Positions 1 to 9,290 of a stretch of 64,000 nucleotides of DNA are shown in pieces. The stretch covers positions 186,001 through 250,000 of the forward strand of contig CALGAP010000007.1 in NCBI GenBank assembly GCA_937958995.1, read 5' to 3'. This stretch comes from an uncultured Chitinophagaceae bacterium (GTDB lineage Bacteria > Bacteroidota > Bacteroidia > Chitinophagales > Chitinophagaceae). The first letter of the stretch is position 1. The number at the start of each line of letters is the position of its first letter. The notes beneath the pieces were generated by a model that saw nothing but the letters and a program-made list of their open reading frames with translations, did not search any database and had not been told where the DNA came from. Position numbers and translations under genes: made by a program.

Positions 1-795
1 ACCGGTTATCTCGGTTTGTTCCTTCACGGGTTTCAGATCCTGCGCGTAGCCGGTATCTTTCCAGTCAGTCCAGGTATAACCATACGCACGCTTATGTCCT
101 CTTTCTGAAAGCAGCCAGTCGGCCAGGTCCAGGTATTTTTTATTGCCGGTGGTTTTGTACAATTTCACCAGCGCCAGTTCCAGTTCCTGGTGACCGGTTA
201 CCCAATGCCTTTTACCCGGGCCAAACAATGAATCAAAATGATCGGCAAATCTGATAGCCACATCCAGCAGTTTTCTTTTGCCGGTAGCATCGTAATAGGC
301 AATAGCTGCTTCTATCAGGTGGCCGCCATTATAGTCTTCGTGCATACTCATATCTGTCCACCGCTTTTCAGGAAACTGCAGTGTATAGTAAGTGTTGATA
401 TACCCGTCGGGTTGCTGCGCCGCGGCTATCAGGTCAATCCATTCATCGGCCTTTCGTTCCAGCGCGCTGTCTGGTTTGCTTTTTAAAGAATAAGCGATGG
501 CTTCCAGCGCCTTGAACACGTCGGAATCGTCATAGAAGATGCCTTTGAACTGTCCCTGCTTTTTGCCCGCGGCAATCGCGAAATTGTCTATGCGCGGAGT
601 GGCAGTTTCTGTCTGGTATATGCAGGCCTTTAATGTAGTGGTGGCCACCTTTTCAACCTTCGGTTTCCAGAACGCATCGTTGATGGTGACCTGCGAGAAA
701 TTGATGGGCTCAAACAACTGGTACGAAGACTGAGCCTTGCCGGCAAAAACAAAGAGCAGGAATGCACCCAGTATCGGGACGTGTTTTCTGCGCAT
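1..795 (-). CDS. GH127 (DUF1680) beta-L-arabinofuranosidase, N-terminal part
   Basis: The C-terminus is cut off by the window edge. The 265 visible residues start with a signal peptide (MRRKHVPILGAFLLFVFAGKAQS) and continue with the (alpha/alpha)6-barrel start typical of glyco_hydro_127: FSQVTINDAFW near residue 35, DSDVFKALEAIAYSL near 90, QQPDGYINTYY near 125, NGGHLIEAAIAYY near 155 and HWVTGHQELELALVKLY near 195. GH127 enzymes release beta-linked L-arabinofuranose, including that on plant hydroxyproline-rich glycoproteins. The zinc-site residues lie downstream and cannot be checked. In-frame ATG codons also occur at 807 and 834; 795 is chosen because it puts the basic n-region directly before the hydrophobic core. 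The gene is divergent from the propeller gene at 920. Confidence 0.85.
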   Translation of the reverse strand, partial: MRRKHVPILGAFLLFVFAGKAQSSYQLFEPINFSQVTINDAFWKPKVEKVATTTLKACIYQTETATPRIDNFAIAAGKKQGQFKGIFYDDSDVFKALEAIAYSLKSKPDSALERKADEWIDLIAAAQQPDGYINTYYTLQFPEKRWTDMSMHEDYNGGHLIEAAIAYYDATGKRKLLDVAIRFADHFDSLFGPGKRHWVTGHQELELALVKLYKTTGNKKYLDLADWLLSERGHKRAYGYTWTDWKDTGYAQDLKPVKEQTEITG

Positions 796-919
796 AGCTA
801 AAATCATTTCTTTTGAAAATAATAATTTCTTCATACCAACAGGCAAAATGTTAAAAACTGATAAGGCGGGGTTAATTACTAAATAATACGGAAGGTAAAA
901 TTAATTTACATTGCCTGCC

Positions 920-3811
920 ATGAAAAAAACTATACTGCCTGGCCTGCTGTCGATAGTAATGTTGACGGCCGGCGCTCAACCTCACTTACAAGCTACTTCT
1001 GCAAAAGACAGAATGGACGGAGAAGCGCGCAGGAAGAAACTGGAGGAGCAGTCGCTCATTGCTAATGTACCGTTTCGCAGTGTTGGTCCTACAATAACCA
1101 GCGGCCGCGTGTGCGACCTGGTAGCCAATCCCGGCAAACCACATGAATTTTATGTGGCTTACGCCAGCGGTGGATTATGGTACACAAAAAACAATGGACA
1201 ATCCTTTACCTGCATTTCCGATAATCTTCCCAACACGTTTGCGGGTGCAGTAGCCGTGAACTGGAAAGAACGCATCATATGGCTGGGCACGGGTGAACCG
1301 AATTCGCTTCGTTCGTCGTACGCAGGCACGGGCGTTTATAAGACTCGCGATAATGGCAAGACCTGGGAATATCTTGGCCTGCCTGAGTCGCATCGCATTG
1401 GCAAAATTGAATTACATCCTTCCAATCCCGATATAGCCTGGGTAGCGGTGATGGGACATCTTTATTCTTTCAACAAGGAACGCGGCGTTTATATGACCAC
1501 CGACGGCGGCAAGAGCTGGAAGCAGACTTTGTACATTGATGACAAGACAGGCGCTATTGATATTGTCGTTGATCCGCAAAACCCCAACAATGTATATGCC
1601 GCCATGTGGCATAAGATTCGCACCGCCTGGAATCTTGATGAACATGGCGCCACTTCTGGTATTTACAAAAGCACTGACGGTGGCAATACCTGGAAACGCA
1701 TGAATACGCCGGAGAGCGGCTTTCCGCATGGTGAATATACCGGCAGAATTGGCCTGGCTATTTCACCACAAAAACCAAGCACCCTTTACGCGGTGGTTGA
1801 CAATAACGAACCACGTCCTGATACCAGCACGCGCAGGCCGGCGCCCGATACGGTATACACCCTGAAAGATTTTAAAGACATCACCAAAGAACAGTTTGCC
1901 ACGCTGGATGAAAGAAAATTCAACGGCTTCCTTCGGCAGAATGGCCTGGCTCAACACCGCGCCGCGGATATCAAAGCCAAAGTGGCGAACGGAACTTTCA
2001 AACCATCAGTCATTACCGATTATTTTGGTGATGGCGGCGATGCCATTGACGCCATATTAAACACACCCATCAAGGGCGCGGAAGTATACAGAAGCGACGA
2101 TGGCGGTGTGACCTGGAAGAAAACGCATATGGACTATATGGACAACATGTTCTTTACCTATGGTTATGTGTTTGCCAGAATATGGGTGTCCCCGCAAAAC
2201 CCCGATAAGGTAGTAACCATCGGCGTGCCGCTGATCATGAGCACGGATGGCGGAAAAACCTGGAACAGTATTGATAAAGAAAATGTGCATGTGGATCATC
2301 ATGCCTTCTGGTTTAATCCCAATGACGATTCGCATTTCATCAATGGCAATGATGGCGGCGTAAATATCAGCTACGATAATGGCGAGACCTGGTTTAAGGC
2401 CAATACACCTGCTGTTTCGCAATTTTACTCGGTGGCCGTTGACTATGCCAAACCTTACAATGTATATGGCGGCATGCAGGATAATGGGGTGTGGTATGGA
2501 CCTTCTACCTACGAGCACAACTATCGCTGGTATGCAAACGGGCAATATCCTTATAAAAGCCTGGGCGGCGGAGATGGTATGCAGGTGCAGGTTGACTGGC
2601 GCGACAACAATACTTATTACACCGGCTCGCAATTCGGATCGTACTGGCGTGGCAGTCTTGATGGTAGTGGCCGTCGTGTGGGCATTCGCCCGACGCACGA
2701 GCTGGGTGAAAAACCGTTACGTTTCAACTGGATGACACCGATACTGCTTTCTCGTCATCACCAGGATGTGTTGTACTATGGCGCGAACCGCTTCTTTCGT
2801 TCATTGAATAAAGGTGAAAAGTTAGAAGCCCTTTCACATGACCTTACTAACGGATTTGTGGCGGGCAATGTGCCTTACGGTACCATCACCAATATTGCTG
2901 AATCGCCATTGAAATTCGGATTACTTTATGTCGGTACCGACGATGGCAATATTCATATCTCAGGAGACGGCGGTTATACCTGGAAAAAGATTAGCGAGAA
3001 ACTGCCGCAAAAATTATGGGTCACAAAAATAGCGCCTTCGAAATACAAGGAAGGCAGGGTATATGTAACGCTTACTGGTTATCGATACGATAATTTCACC
3101 CCATATCTTTTTGTGAGCGAAGACTATGGTGCCAGCTGGCAACCATTAGGGAAGAATCTTCCTATGGAACCGCTGAATGCCGTAGTGGAAGATCCCGTCA
3201 ATGAAAACCTGTTATACATCGGCGCCGACAACGGCTTTTATGTTTCCTTCGACAGGGGACAGAATTTCATGCCCGCGGTAAAAGGCCTGCCGCGCGTGCC
3301 GGTATATGACCTGGCACTGCAGGAACGTGAAAAAGAAATCGTGCTCGGCACACATGGCCGCTCGATCTATATTGCAAGGGTTGCGGAAATGCAGCAATTG
3401 ACGGCAGATGTGTTGAAAGAAGATATTTACATTTTCGACTTTCAACCTCCGCTGCTCCCCGCCTTTGCAGGTAGACGCGGAAGAGCTGCCTCGCCAAACA
3501 TTACAATGGAAATTCCTTTTTATGTATCCGCCATCGGCGAAATGACTTTACAAATACTCAATGATAAGGGAACGCTGGCAGCCACACGAAAAGACACCGT
3601 TAAGACAAAAGGCATCCAGTATTTCAAATACGATTTGAAGATTGATGCTGCCAACACGCCTTCATTCAGCGGCGCCACCACACTACGCCCAGGGCATTAC
3701 GAAGCCGTAATGATTTTGCCGAATGGCAAAAAGGTGTCGAAGAAATTTGAACTGAAAGCAGGCCAGGCGCAGTTTACGAGGTTCCAGGAGGCTGAGCCGG
3801 AGGAAGAGTAA
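920..3811 (+). CDS. Secreted Asp-box (BNR/VPS10-sortilin type) beta-propeller protein
   Basis: A 963-residue exported protein. At least nine Asp-box hairpins are visible (TRDNGKTWEY, TTDGGKSWKQ, STDGGNTWKR, SDDGGVTWKK, STDGGKTWNS, SYDNGETWFK, SGDGGYTWKK, SEDYGASWQP, SFDRGQNF), spread over nearly the whole length, which indicates one or two sialidase/sortilin-like propellers. A roughly 130-residue C-terminal tail after HGRSIYIARV resembles the beta-sandwich seen after such propellers. Proteins of this type are often annotated as glycosyl hydrolases, but no sialidase catalytic set can be recognised, so the activity is unknown; protein or glycan binding is as likely. A TTG at 911 is in frame, but the ATG at 920 gives a normal MKKTILPGLL signal peptide. 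The end lies 3 bases from the end of the convergent M61 gene. Confidence 0.85.
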   Translation: MKKTILPGLLSIVMLTAGAQPHLQATSAKDRMDGEARRKKLEEQSLIANVPFRSVGPTITSGRVCDLVANPGKPHEFYVAYASGGLWYTKNNGQSFTCISDNLPNTFAGAVAVNWKERIIWLGTGEPNSLRSSYAGTGVYKTRDNGKTWEYLGLPESHRIGKIELHPSNPDIAWVAVMGHLYSFNKERGVYMTTDGGKSWKQTLYIDDKTGAIDIVVDPQNPNNVYAAMWHKIRTAWNLDEHGATSGIYKSTDGGNTWKRMNTPESGFPHGEYTGRIGLAISPQKPSTLYAVVDNNEPRPDTSTRRPAPDTVYTLKDFKDITKEQFATLDERKFNGFLRQNGLAQHRAADIKAKVANGTFKPSVITDYFGDGGDAIDAILNTPIKGAEVYRSDDGGVTWKKTHMDYMDNMFFTYGYVFARIWVSPQNPDKVVTIGVPLIMSTDGGKTWNSIDKENVHVDHHAFWFNPNDDSHFINGNDGGVNISYDNGETWFKANTPAVSQFYSVAVDYAKPYNVYGGMQDNGVWYGPSTYEHNYRWYANGQYPYKSLGGGDGMQVQVDWRDNNTYYTGSQFGSYWRGSLDGSGRRVGIRPTHELGEKPLRFNWMTPILLSRHHQDVLYYGANRFFRSLNKGEKLEALSHDLTNGFVAGNVPYGTITNIAESPLKFGLLYVGTDDGNIHISGDGGYTWKKISEKLPQKLWVTKIAPSKYKEGRVYVTLTGYRYDNFTPYLFVSEDYGASWQPLGKNLPMEPLNAVVEDPVNENLLYIGADNGFYVSFDRGQNFMPAVKGLPRVPVYDLALQEREKEIVLGTHGRSIYIARVAEMQQLTADVLKEDIYIFDFQPPLLPAFAGRRGRAASPNITMEIPFYVSAIGEMTLQILNDKGTLAATRKDTVKTKGIQYFKYDLKIDAANTPSFSGATTLRPGHYEAVMILPNGKKVSKKFELKAGQAQFTRFQEAEPEEE

Positions 3812-3814
3812 AAG

Positions 3815-5296
3815 TCAAAGCCAACTCGCCAGAATCTGCTTTTGCAGCTGATCCGGATTTGATTTACGCCTCAGATTGTATTCGCTGTCCAACTCCAATC
3901 CTGCATAACCCAAATATTTTTCATAATCCAATTCCCTGGTGGTATATATATAATCAAACAATTCGTCGAGTCGGACTCCTGCAGTGCTTTCAATCACATC
4001 GCGGAGTTCCTTTTCGGTAAAGCCGCGTTGTTGCTTTTGGTAAAATTCCCGGTATAATCGGCGCATCACATCGTCGAGAGATTTTTTGTTTTTTGTCTCG
4101 TGTCGGATGGCAAAATCGAACAACATGCCTACAATGGGGCCTTTATCGTAATAAGATATTGTCCTTACCACCGAATCATTCGTGCGGCCAAAGGGACCGT
4201 CGCGCCAGGTATGGTAACTGGCTTCGGCGAGTGATTGATAGAGTTTACCTGTCTTGGTTTCGAATGCTTTGATGTTTGAGCTGAGACTGGCAAGCAGGTC
4301 AGCCTCCTTTGAAATTCCCACGCGCTTCAGGATGATGTATTCGTAGTAGACAGTCAGCCCCTCAGAAACCCAGAGAGACCGGGTGCGACTGCCATTATCA
4401 TAGTCAAATGGTCCCAGCTCAATCGGGCGAATCCGCTTAGCATTGTAATGATGAAAATGCTCGTGTGCGATGAAGTTTAACAGTTTCAGGCGTCCTTCAG
4501 GGGTATTCAAACCTGAGCCACTGAAACTGATGGTGGTTGAATTGGCGTGTTCGATGCCACCCGCACCGGGGCCGATAGCAATAAAGGTGTAGTGCTTGTA
4601 TGGGATATGCCCGATGAGCGCTGAGCCCGTCTCCACAATCTTCTTCAGGTCATTGATAAATTGCTGCTTATCAAATTCACCCAATTTGTAACCAATAAAC
4701 CGATGCGGAATGCCCTGCACATAAAATGTAGGCAATGATTCGAGATTGCCCACCAAAATCGGGCAGTCGTACAATTCATCATAGTCAACCGCAGTATAGG
4801 TGAAATCTTTTCCCGGCACGGGTTCAAGCCCGGTGGCCACTTGTTTCCAGCCGGCATAAGGTTTCACCATAACGGTCACGGCTTGATGCAAGCGTCCGGC
4901 GGGGTGTAGAAAAACGCCGGCGGGCAAAATATAACCACGCGTGGAATCGAGATACGGCGTGGCTACAAATGAACGCGTTGCTTTAATCACATATTGCAGC
5001 GTAAAGCTCGGTGCGCCGTTGGTCTGTACCCGCCAGGTGTTGGCATTGAGTTTCTCCCATTGCAGGTTGCCTGCAGAAAAACTATCGAGGTTGTTCGCAT
5101 AATCAAGCCGCTGATAATAACCTGGCGTCCACACCGGCATTTTAAAATCCATGGTTTTCGCGGTAAAACCGCTGCATTGCATGGTGACGCGGAAATAATG
5201 GCTGGACGGATTATCCATTGAAACAACATAGGATACGGATTGCGCGTGCGCGCATATGGCAAAGAACAGGGAACAGATGAACAACAGTTTTCTCAT
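3815..5296 (-). CDS. Exported M61-family metallopeptidase (glycyl aminopeptidase type)
   Basis: A zinc peptidase of 493 residues. After a signal peptide (cleavage after AHAQ) come the M61 N-terminal beta domain, the GGIEHANST substrate-binding motif near residue 247, the zinc motif HEHFH at 278-282 and the downstream SEGLTVYYE motif, whose Glu312 is the likely third ligand. Many M61 proteins carry a C-terminal PDZ domain of about 100 residues; this one ends soon after the catalytic domain and seems to lack it. It is the last gene of a minus-strand operon: 13 bases separate it from the DUF885 peptidase and, upstream of that, the hydroxyproline genes. The context suggests cleavage of peptides that feed amino acid catabolism. 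Family assignment is firm, substrate inferred. Confidence 0.9.
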   Translation of the reverse strand: MRKLLFICSLFFAICAHAQSVSYVVSMDNPSSHYFRVTMQCSGFTAKTMDFKMPVWTPGYYQRLDYANNLDSFSAGNLQWEKLNANTWRVQTNGAPSFTLQYVIKATRSFVATPYLDSTRGYILPAGVFLHPAGRLHQAVTVMVKPYAGWKQVATGLEPVPGKDFTYTAVDYDELYDCPILVGNLESLPTFYVQGIPHRFIGYKLGEFDKQQFINDLKKIVETGSALIGHIPYKHYTFIAIGPGAGGIEHANSTTISFSGSGLNTPEGRLKLLNFIAHEHFHHYNAKRIRPIELGPFDYDNGSRTRSLWVSEGLTVYYEYIILKRVGISKEADLLASLSSNIKAFETKTGKLYQSLAEASYHTWRDGPFGRTNDSVVRTISYYDKGPIVGMLFDFAIRHETKNKKSLDDVMRRLYREFYQKQQRGFTEKELRDVIESTAGVRLDELFDYIYTTRELDYEKYLGYAGLELDSEYNLRRKSNPDQLQKQILASWL

Positions 5297-5309
5297 GTAT
5301 AATTTTTTT

Positions 5310-7049
5310 CTAAATCTTTTGCTTGCCGTAAAATCGCCAGCTTGTTTTGAAATCTTTGGTAAGTGGCTGATTGGTCAGGATAGCACGCACCATCTCTACG
5401 GGCATAGCATTTTCCTGCAGCACCGCATCATGAAATTGTTTGTAAGTCATTTTACCGCTATCGACCAATTCTTTTTTCAAAGCATAAAATTGCAGGCCGC
5501 CCATCATGTAAGCGAGCTGATACAGCGGCGGGTAAGCAGTGGTAAAGGAACGGCGCACCTCCCCTGTTGCGTTGGCGCGTTCGTGACCTACACGGTCGAC
5601 CAGGAAATCGATACATTGCTGCGGCGTCCATTTGCCGAGATGATAATTGAGGGAGAAAATGATCCTGGCACAACGATGCATTCGCCAGAACAGCATACCC
5701 ACGCGGTCTTCGGGCGACTGCGGAAATTTCAGATCCCATAACAGCAATTCCCAATACAAGGCCCAGCCTTCGGTCCAGAAAGGTGTGCGGAAATTGCGAT
5801 ATGTCTTATACCTCCTGTTCATAAACTGCTGCAGGTGGTGACCGGCAATCAACTCATGGTGAACCGTAGCGCGCGAGAAATGCGGGTTGTTGCCTCGCAT
5901 ACTCATCAGCTTGTCTTCTTCACTCATAGTGTTGGTAGGGTAAGAAATGCTGAATACCTCGCCGCCGGTGAAGAAAGGGTTCACCAACTGGCGCTCCGGC
6001 GTCATCATAATCATACGCCAGCTTTCTTCCGCGATGGGTGGTATGGTCACCAGGTTGTGTTTCTTCAGGAAATCGACCGACTCGTTATAGAGCTTCATCA
6101 TAGCCTCGGGTTGTTTGCCCGCCGGCACGTACGTGTTCTTCACTTTTTCAAGCGCCTTTTTCCAGTCATCACCAAAACCCATTTCGCGCGAAGCTTTGAG
6201 CATTTCTGCATCACACCAGGCAAATTCCTGGTTGGCTATTTCCACCAATTCCTCGGGTGTATAAGGAATCATTTCGACGGTCAGTTGCCTGATCAGCTCT
6301 TCGCGGCCAACTGGAAAACCCACGATGCCACTGCCATCATCTTTTGCAGCCGGAGCTGATTTTGTCTTGGCCTCCCACGCTTTGCCATAAGCTGCCAGCG
6401 CGGTTTCCAGCTTCTTAAAAGGATCGGGCACCCACCAGGTATAAAGCGGATCGTAACCCATATAAAATTCATTCACGTTGCGCAGCGCAGCCTGCAATCC
6501 ACGCACAATACCTTCGGCTCTGCGGGTTAAGGCCACTTCAATACCTTTTTCCTTGTCAAGTGCCTTAGTGATTGATTCAATTTCTTTCGTGAGTTCATTC
6601 AAAGTGGCTGCCAGTTTTTGCGCATCTTGTTGTGTGCCGCGGCGCCTTGTTCTTTCGATCGCATAAATTTTTTCTGCGAAGGGGAACCACTTAGCCACCT
6701 GCCTGTACTCATTTTCCTCGATATTGAACAATCGCAACTGGCTTTCGAGGTCTCTTTTAAACAGTATATAGTCAACTTTACTGCCGGTGGGTAAAGATTC
6801 AAATTTCAGTTGCTGCAATTGCTGCAGGTAATCCTTTATCAGTCTGCCCAGGCGGGCGCGGCGTTCGGGCGAGTTTTCAGTAAAGTAAAAACGCGAGAGG
6901 CTGCCATAGTCGGCCTGGTAAGCGACCATCAGGTTATTCACTTCACTGGTTTGTTTGTAAAGAGGCGACTGCTGAGAGAAAGCAACACAGGCAAAAAGCA
7001 CGCAGATAGTTGCCAAAAGCCATTTTGCGAGTACCGTCTTGTTTGGCAT
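5310..7049 (-). CDS. Exported DUF885-family peptidase
   Basis: 579 residues with an N-terminal signal peptide (LLATICVLFACVAFSQQ), an all-helical body, the metallopeptidase-like motif HHELIAGHH at about 397-405 and the second motif WTEGWALY with Glu427. These are the hallmarks of DUF885, which is distantly related to M32/M3-type zinc peptidases. Members are often lipoproteins or periplasmic and a few are reported to act on peptides, but few have been characterised biochemically. It lies 47 bases downstream of the 4-hydroxyproline epimerase on the same strand and 13 bases before the M61 peptidase, so it is probably co-transcribed with them. A role in producing hydroxyproline-containing peptides or free hydroxyproline is inferred from this position only. 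Confidence 0.88.
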   Translation of the reverse strand: MPNKTVLAKWLLATICVLFACVAFSQQSPLYKQTSEVNNLMVAYQADYGSLSRFYFTENSPERRARLGRLIKDYLQQLQQLKFESLPTGSKVDYILFKRDLESQLRLFNIEENEYRQVAKWFPFAEKIYAIERTRRRGTQQDAQKLAATLNELTKEIESITKALDKEKGIEVALTRRAEGIVRGLQAALRNVNEFYMGYDPLYTWWVPDPFKKLETALAAYGKAWEAKTKSAPAAKDDGSGIVGFPVGREELIRQLTVEMIPYTPEELVEIANQEFAWCDAEMLKASREMGFGDDWKKALEKVKNTYVPAGKQPEAMMKLYNESVDFLKKHNLVTIPPIAEESWRMIMMTPERQLVNPFFTGGEVFSISYPTNTMSEEDKLMSMRGNNPHFSRATVHHELIAGHHLQQFMNRRYKTYRNFRTPFWTEGWALYWELLLWDLKFPQSPEDRVGMLFWRMHRCARIIFSLNYHLGKWTPQQCIDFLVDRVGHERANATGEVRRSFTTAYPPLYQLAYMMGGLQFYALKKELVDSGKMTYKQFHDAVLQENAMPVEMVRAILTNQPLTKDFKTSWRFYGKQKI

Positions 7050-7096
7050 AGTCAGTTAGTTTATGAGGTGTATGAGAAAGATGAAAATACTTCATC

Positions 7097-8104
7097 TTAG
7101 ATGACCTGGAAACCATAAGCGTACGGATCATCATCGGGGTCGATGCTGATCGTGTTGTAGCCATACACCCTGGCCCATCCCTCAATGCTCGGCCGGATGG
7201 CTGGTTTGCCACCTACTGTTGTTTCTTCTTCAATGCGTCCAATGAATTTTGACCCGATAATGCTTTCGTGAATAAAGCTGTCGCCTTTCTTCAGTTTTCC
7301 TTTGGCATACCATTGCGCCATACGCGCCGAAGTGCCAGTACCGCAGGGTGACCGGTCGATAGCCTTGTCGCCATAAAATACGGCATTGCGTGCAGTGGAG
7401 CTTTTGTCCAACACCGCTCCCGTCCACAGTATATGCGAGCAGCCGCGGATTGTGGGGTCGTCGGGATGAACAAATGTATGCGACTGATTTATGCGTTCCC
7501 TCATCACACGCGACCAGGCAATCAACTGCGAAGCCGTATAATGCTCCAAACCTTCAAAATTCGGCTGCACATCTACGATAGCATAGAAATTACCGCCATA
7601 ACTTACGTCAACGGTCAGCGTGCCCAGGTCGGGACATTCGACCGTTATATTTTCTGCAGCAAGATAGGCGGGCACATTTGTGAGTTTCACACTTTCCACC
7701 TTATTGGTGCCCGGGCGTTGCTTATACTCTACCAACACCAGTCCCGCAGGCGTTTCCATAAGTACCTTACCGGCAACTTTCGGTGCAATCAGTCCTTCTT
7801 CTATTGCGATGGTAATGGTCCCGATAGTACCATGACCGCACATAGGCAGGCAGCCGCTCGTTTCGATAAAGAGTACGGCCACATCATTTTCCGGGTCGTG
7901 CGGGGGGTAGAGAATACTCCCGCTCATCATATCGTGACCGCGCGGTTCAAACATCAGTCCCTTGCGAATCCAGTCGTATTCTTTCAGGAAATGCTGGCGC
8001 TTTTCGCTCATGTTTTTTCCTTGTAATACTGGTCCGCCACCGGCCACCAACCGCACGGGATTGCCGCAGGTATGTGCGTCTATACAAAAGAAAGTTTTCT
8101 TCAT
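7097..8104 (-). CDS. 4-hydroxyproline 2-epimerase (proline racemase family)
   Basis: 335 residues without a signal peptide, the usual length of this family. Both catalytic cysteines are present: Cys89 in MCGHGTIG and Cys254 in DRSPCGTGTSA. That pair identifies an epimerase/racemase rather than the dehydratase branch, in which the first Cys is a Thr. The enzyme would convert trans-4-hydroxy-L-proline to cis-4-hydroxy-D-proline, the first step of bacterial hydroxyproline breakdown. The neighbours support this: a DapA-family gene 7 bases upstream is the expected deaminase and an AraC regulator is divergent. The D-hydroxyproline dehydrogenase and the semialdehyde dehydrogenase of the pathway are not in this window. 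Proline racemase is the alternative, less likely given the neighbours. Confidence 0.88.
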   Translation of the reverse strand: MKKTFFCIDAHTCGNPVRLVAGGGPVLQGKNMSEKRQHFLKEYDWIRKGLMFEPRGHDMMSGSILYPPHDPENDVAVLFIETSGCLPMCGHGTIGTITIAIEEGLIAPKVAGKVLMETPAGLVLVEYKQRPGTNKVESVKLTNVPAYLAAENITVECPDLGTLTVDVSYGGNFYAIVDVQPNFEGLEHYTASQLIAWSRVMRERINQSHTFVHPDDPTIRGCSHILWTGAVLDKSSTARNAVFYGDKAIDRSPCGTGTSARMAQWYAKGKLKKGDSFIHESIIGSKFIGRIEEETTVGGKPAIRPSIEGWARVYGYNTISIDPDDDPYAYGFQVI

Positions 8105-8111
8105 TACAGAG

Positions 8112-9068
8112 TTATAATCCAGAGCTTACAAATACACCATCCTTCCTGGGTGCAGCAATATTCAGATAATCGGGCAGTTGCGGGCGGGTGGCAATACCAT
8201 CGTTGATAATCTTCAGTATGCGCTCGCGCTCCTCGCCTGCCAGTCTCAGCCGCGGACCGCGCACATATTCACTGCCCAGCCCGGTCTGCGTTTCGGCCAG
8301 TTTGATATATTGAACCAGCTTGGGGTGAATATCCAGCTCCAGCAACGGCATGAACCAGCGATTGATGGCCACTGCCTCTTCTATTCTGCCGGCTTTTACC
8401 AGACGATAGATAGCCACCGTCTCGCGCGGAAAAGCGCAGACCAATCCGCCCACCCAACCCTGGGCGCCCATCACCAGCTCTTCAACAGCCAGCGTGTCTA
8501 CGCCGCAGAGAATAGCAAATCGATCGCCAAAACGGTTGATCATGCGGGTTACATTCGTCACGTCGCGGCTGCTCTCTTTGACTGCATTGATATTTTCACA
8601 GTCCTGCAGTTCGTCGAACATGTCGAGCGTAACGTTTATCTTATAATCTACAGGATTATTATAGATCATTATCGGCAGGTCGGTGCTGTTGGCCACAGCT
8701 TTGAAATATTCCACGGTTTCGCGGTCGTCGCTTTTGTAACGCATGGGCGGCAACAACATCAGGCCTGAAGCACCCCATTTTTTGCCGAGTTCGGCCTGCT
8801 TTACCGCATCGCGGGTGCTGCTCTCTGCAATATTTAATACTATCGGAATCCTGTTCTCTACTTTTTCTACCGAATGCCTTACCAGTATTTCTTTTTCTTC
8901 TGTGGTTAACGTGCTGGCCTCGCCCAGGCTGCCGCCCAAAATAAGGCCGTCAATGCCGGCATCGAGCTGTGCTTGGAGGCTAACATCGAACATGTCCATA
9001 TCCAGCGTATCGTTCGGGGTAAACTTGGTAGTCATCGCAGGGAATACCCCCTTCCAGGTTATGCTCAT
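8112..9068 (-). CDS. DapA-family lyase, likely 1-pyrroline-4-hydroxy-2-carboxylate deaminase
   Basis: 318 residues from the chosen ATG at 9068 (MSITWKGVFPAMTTKF); the frame is open to an ATG at 9098, but the extra 10 residues do not fit the family start. The TIM-barrel Schiff-base lysine is in NAVKESS (Lys164 from the chosen start) and the active-site tyrosine in IYNNPVDYK (Tyr136). The glycine motif reads GGSLGEASTL, not the GTTGE of true dihydrodipicolinate synthases, so a lysine-biosynthetic role is unlikely. Next to a 4-hydroxyproline epimerase the best call is the deaminase that turns pyrroline-4-hydroxy-2-carboxylate into 2-oxoglutarate semialdehyde. It is the first gene of the four-gene minus-strand operon and shares its upstream region with the AraC regulator. 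Confidence 0.8.
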   Translation of the reverse strand: MSITWKGVFPAMTTKFTPNDTLDMDMFDVSLQAQLDAGIDGLILGGSLGEASTLTTEEKEILVRHSVEKVENRIPIVLNIAESSTRDAVKQAELGKKWGASGLMLLPPMRYKSDDRETVEYFKAVANSTDLPIMIYNNPVDYKINVTLDMFDELQDCENINAVKESSRDVTNVTRMINRFGDRFAILCGVDTLAVEELVMGAQGWVGGLVCAFPRETVAIYRLVKAGRIEEAVAINRWFMPLLELDIHPKLVQYIKLAETQTGLGSEYVRGPRLRLAGEERERILKIINDGIATRPQLPDYLNIAAPRKDGVFVSSGL

Positions 9069-9232
9069 CTGTGTGTAAATTTTCGATAAAGATATCATTA
9101 AGGTATTAGTAACCCAACTCAGCTATTAATCTGTTTCTTACCAAAATTAACCTGGGTGAAGGAGCACAATAGATTGTGGATGTTAAGATGGAAGCTAAAA
9201 TATGATAAAACCTGCCCGGTTTTAATCAATTC

Positions 9233-9289
9233 TTAACCGATATTAACCAATACCGTAAATTTATTAGGCAATTTTGGTAATATTGGTAA
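9233..9289. promoter_or_regulatory. Candidate AraC-type operator between the hydroxyproline operon and its regulator
   Basis: Two abutting 10-base direct repeats, TTAACCGATA (9233-9242) and TTAACCAATA (9243-9252), are followed by two opposite-orientation relatives, TTGGTAATA (9274-9282) and TTGGTAAA (9283-9290). Ten-base spacing places both halves on one helix face, as is usual for AraC-family sites. The block lies directly before the AraC start codon and about 165-220 bases before the divergent deaminase start. Binding is inferred. Confidence 0.4.
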
Positions 9290-9290
9290 A

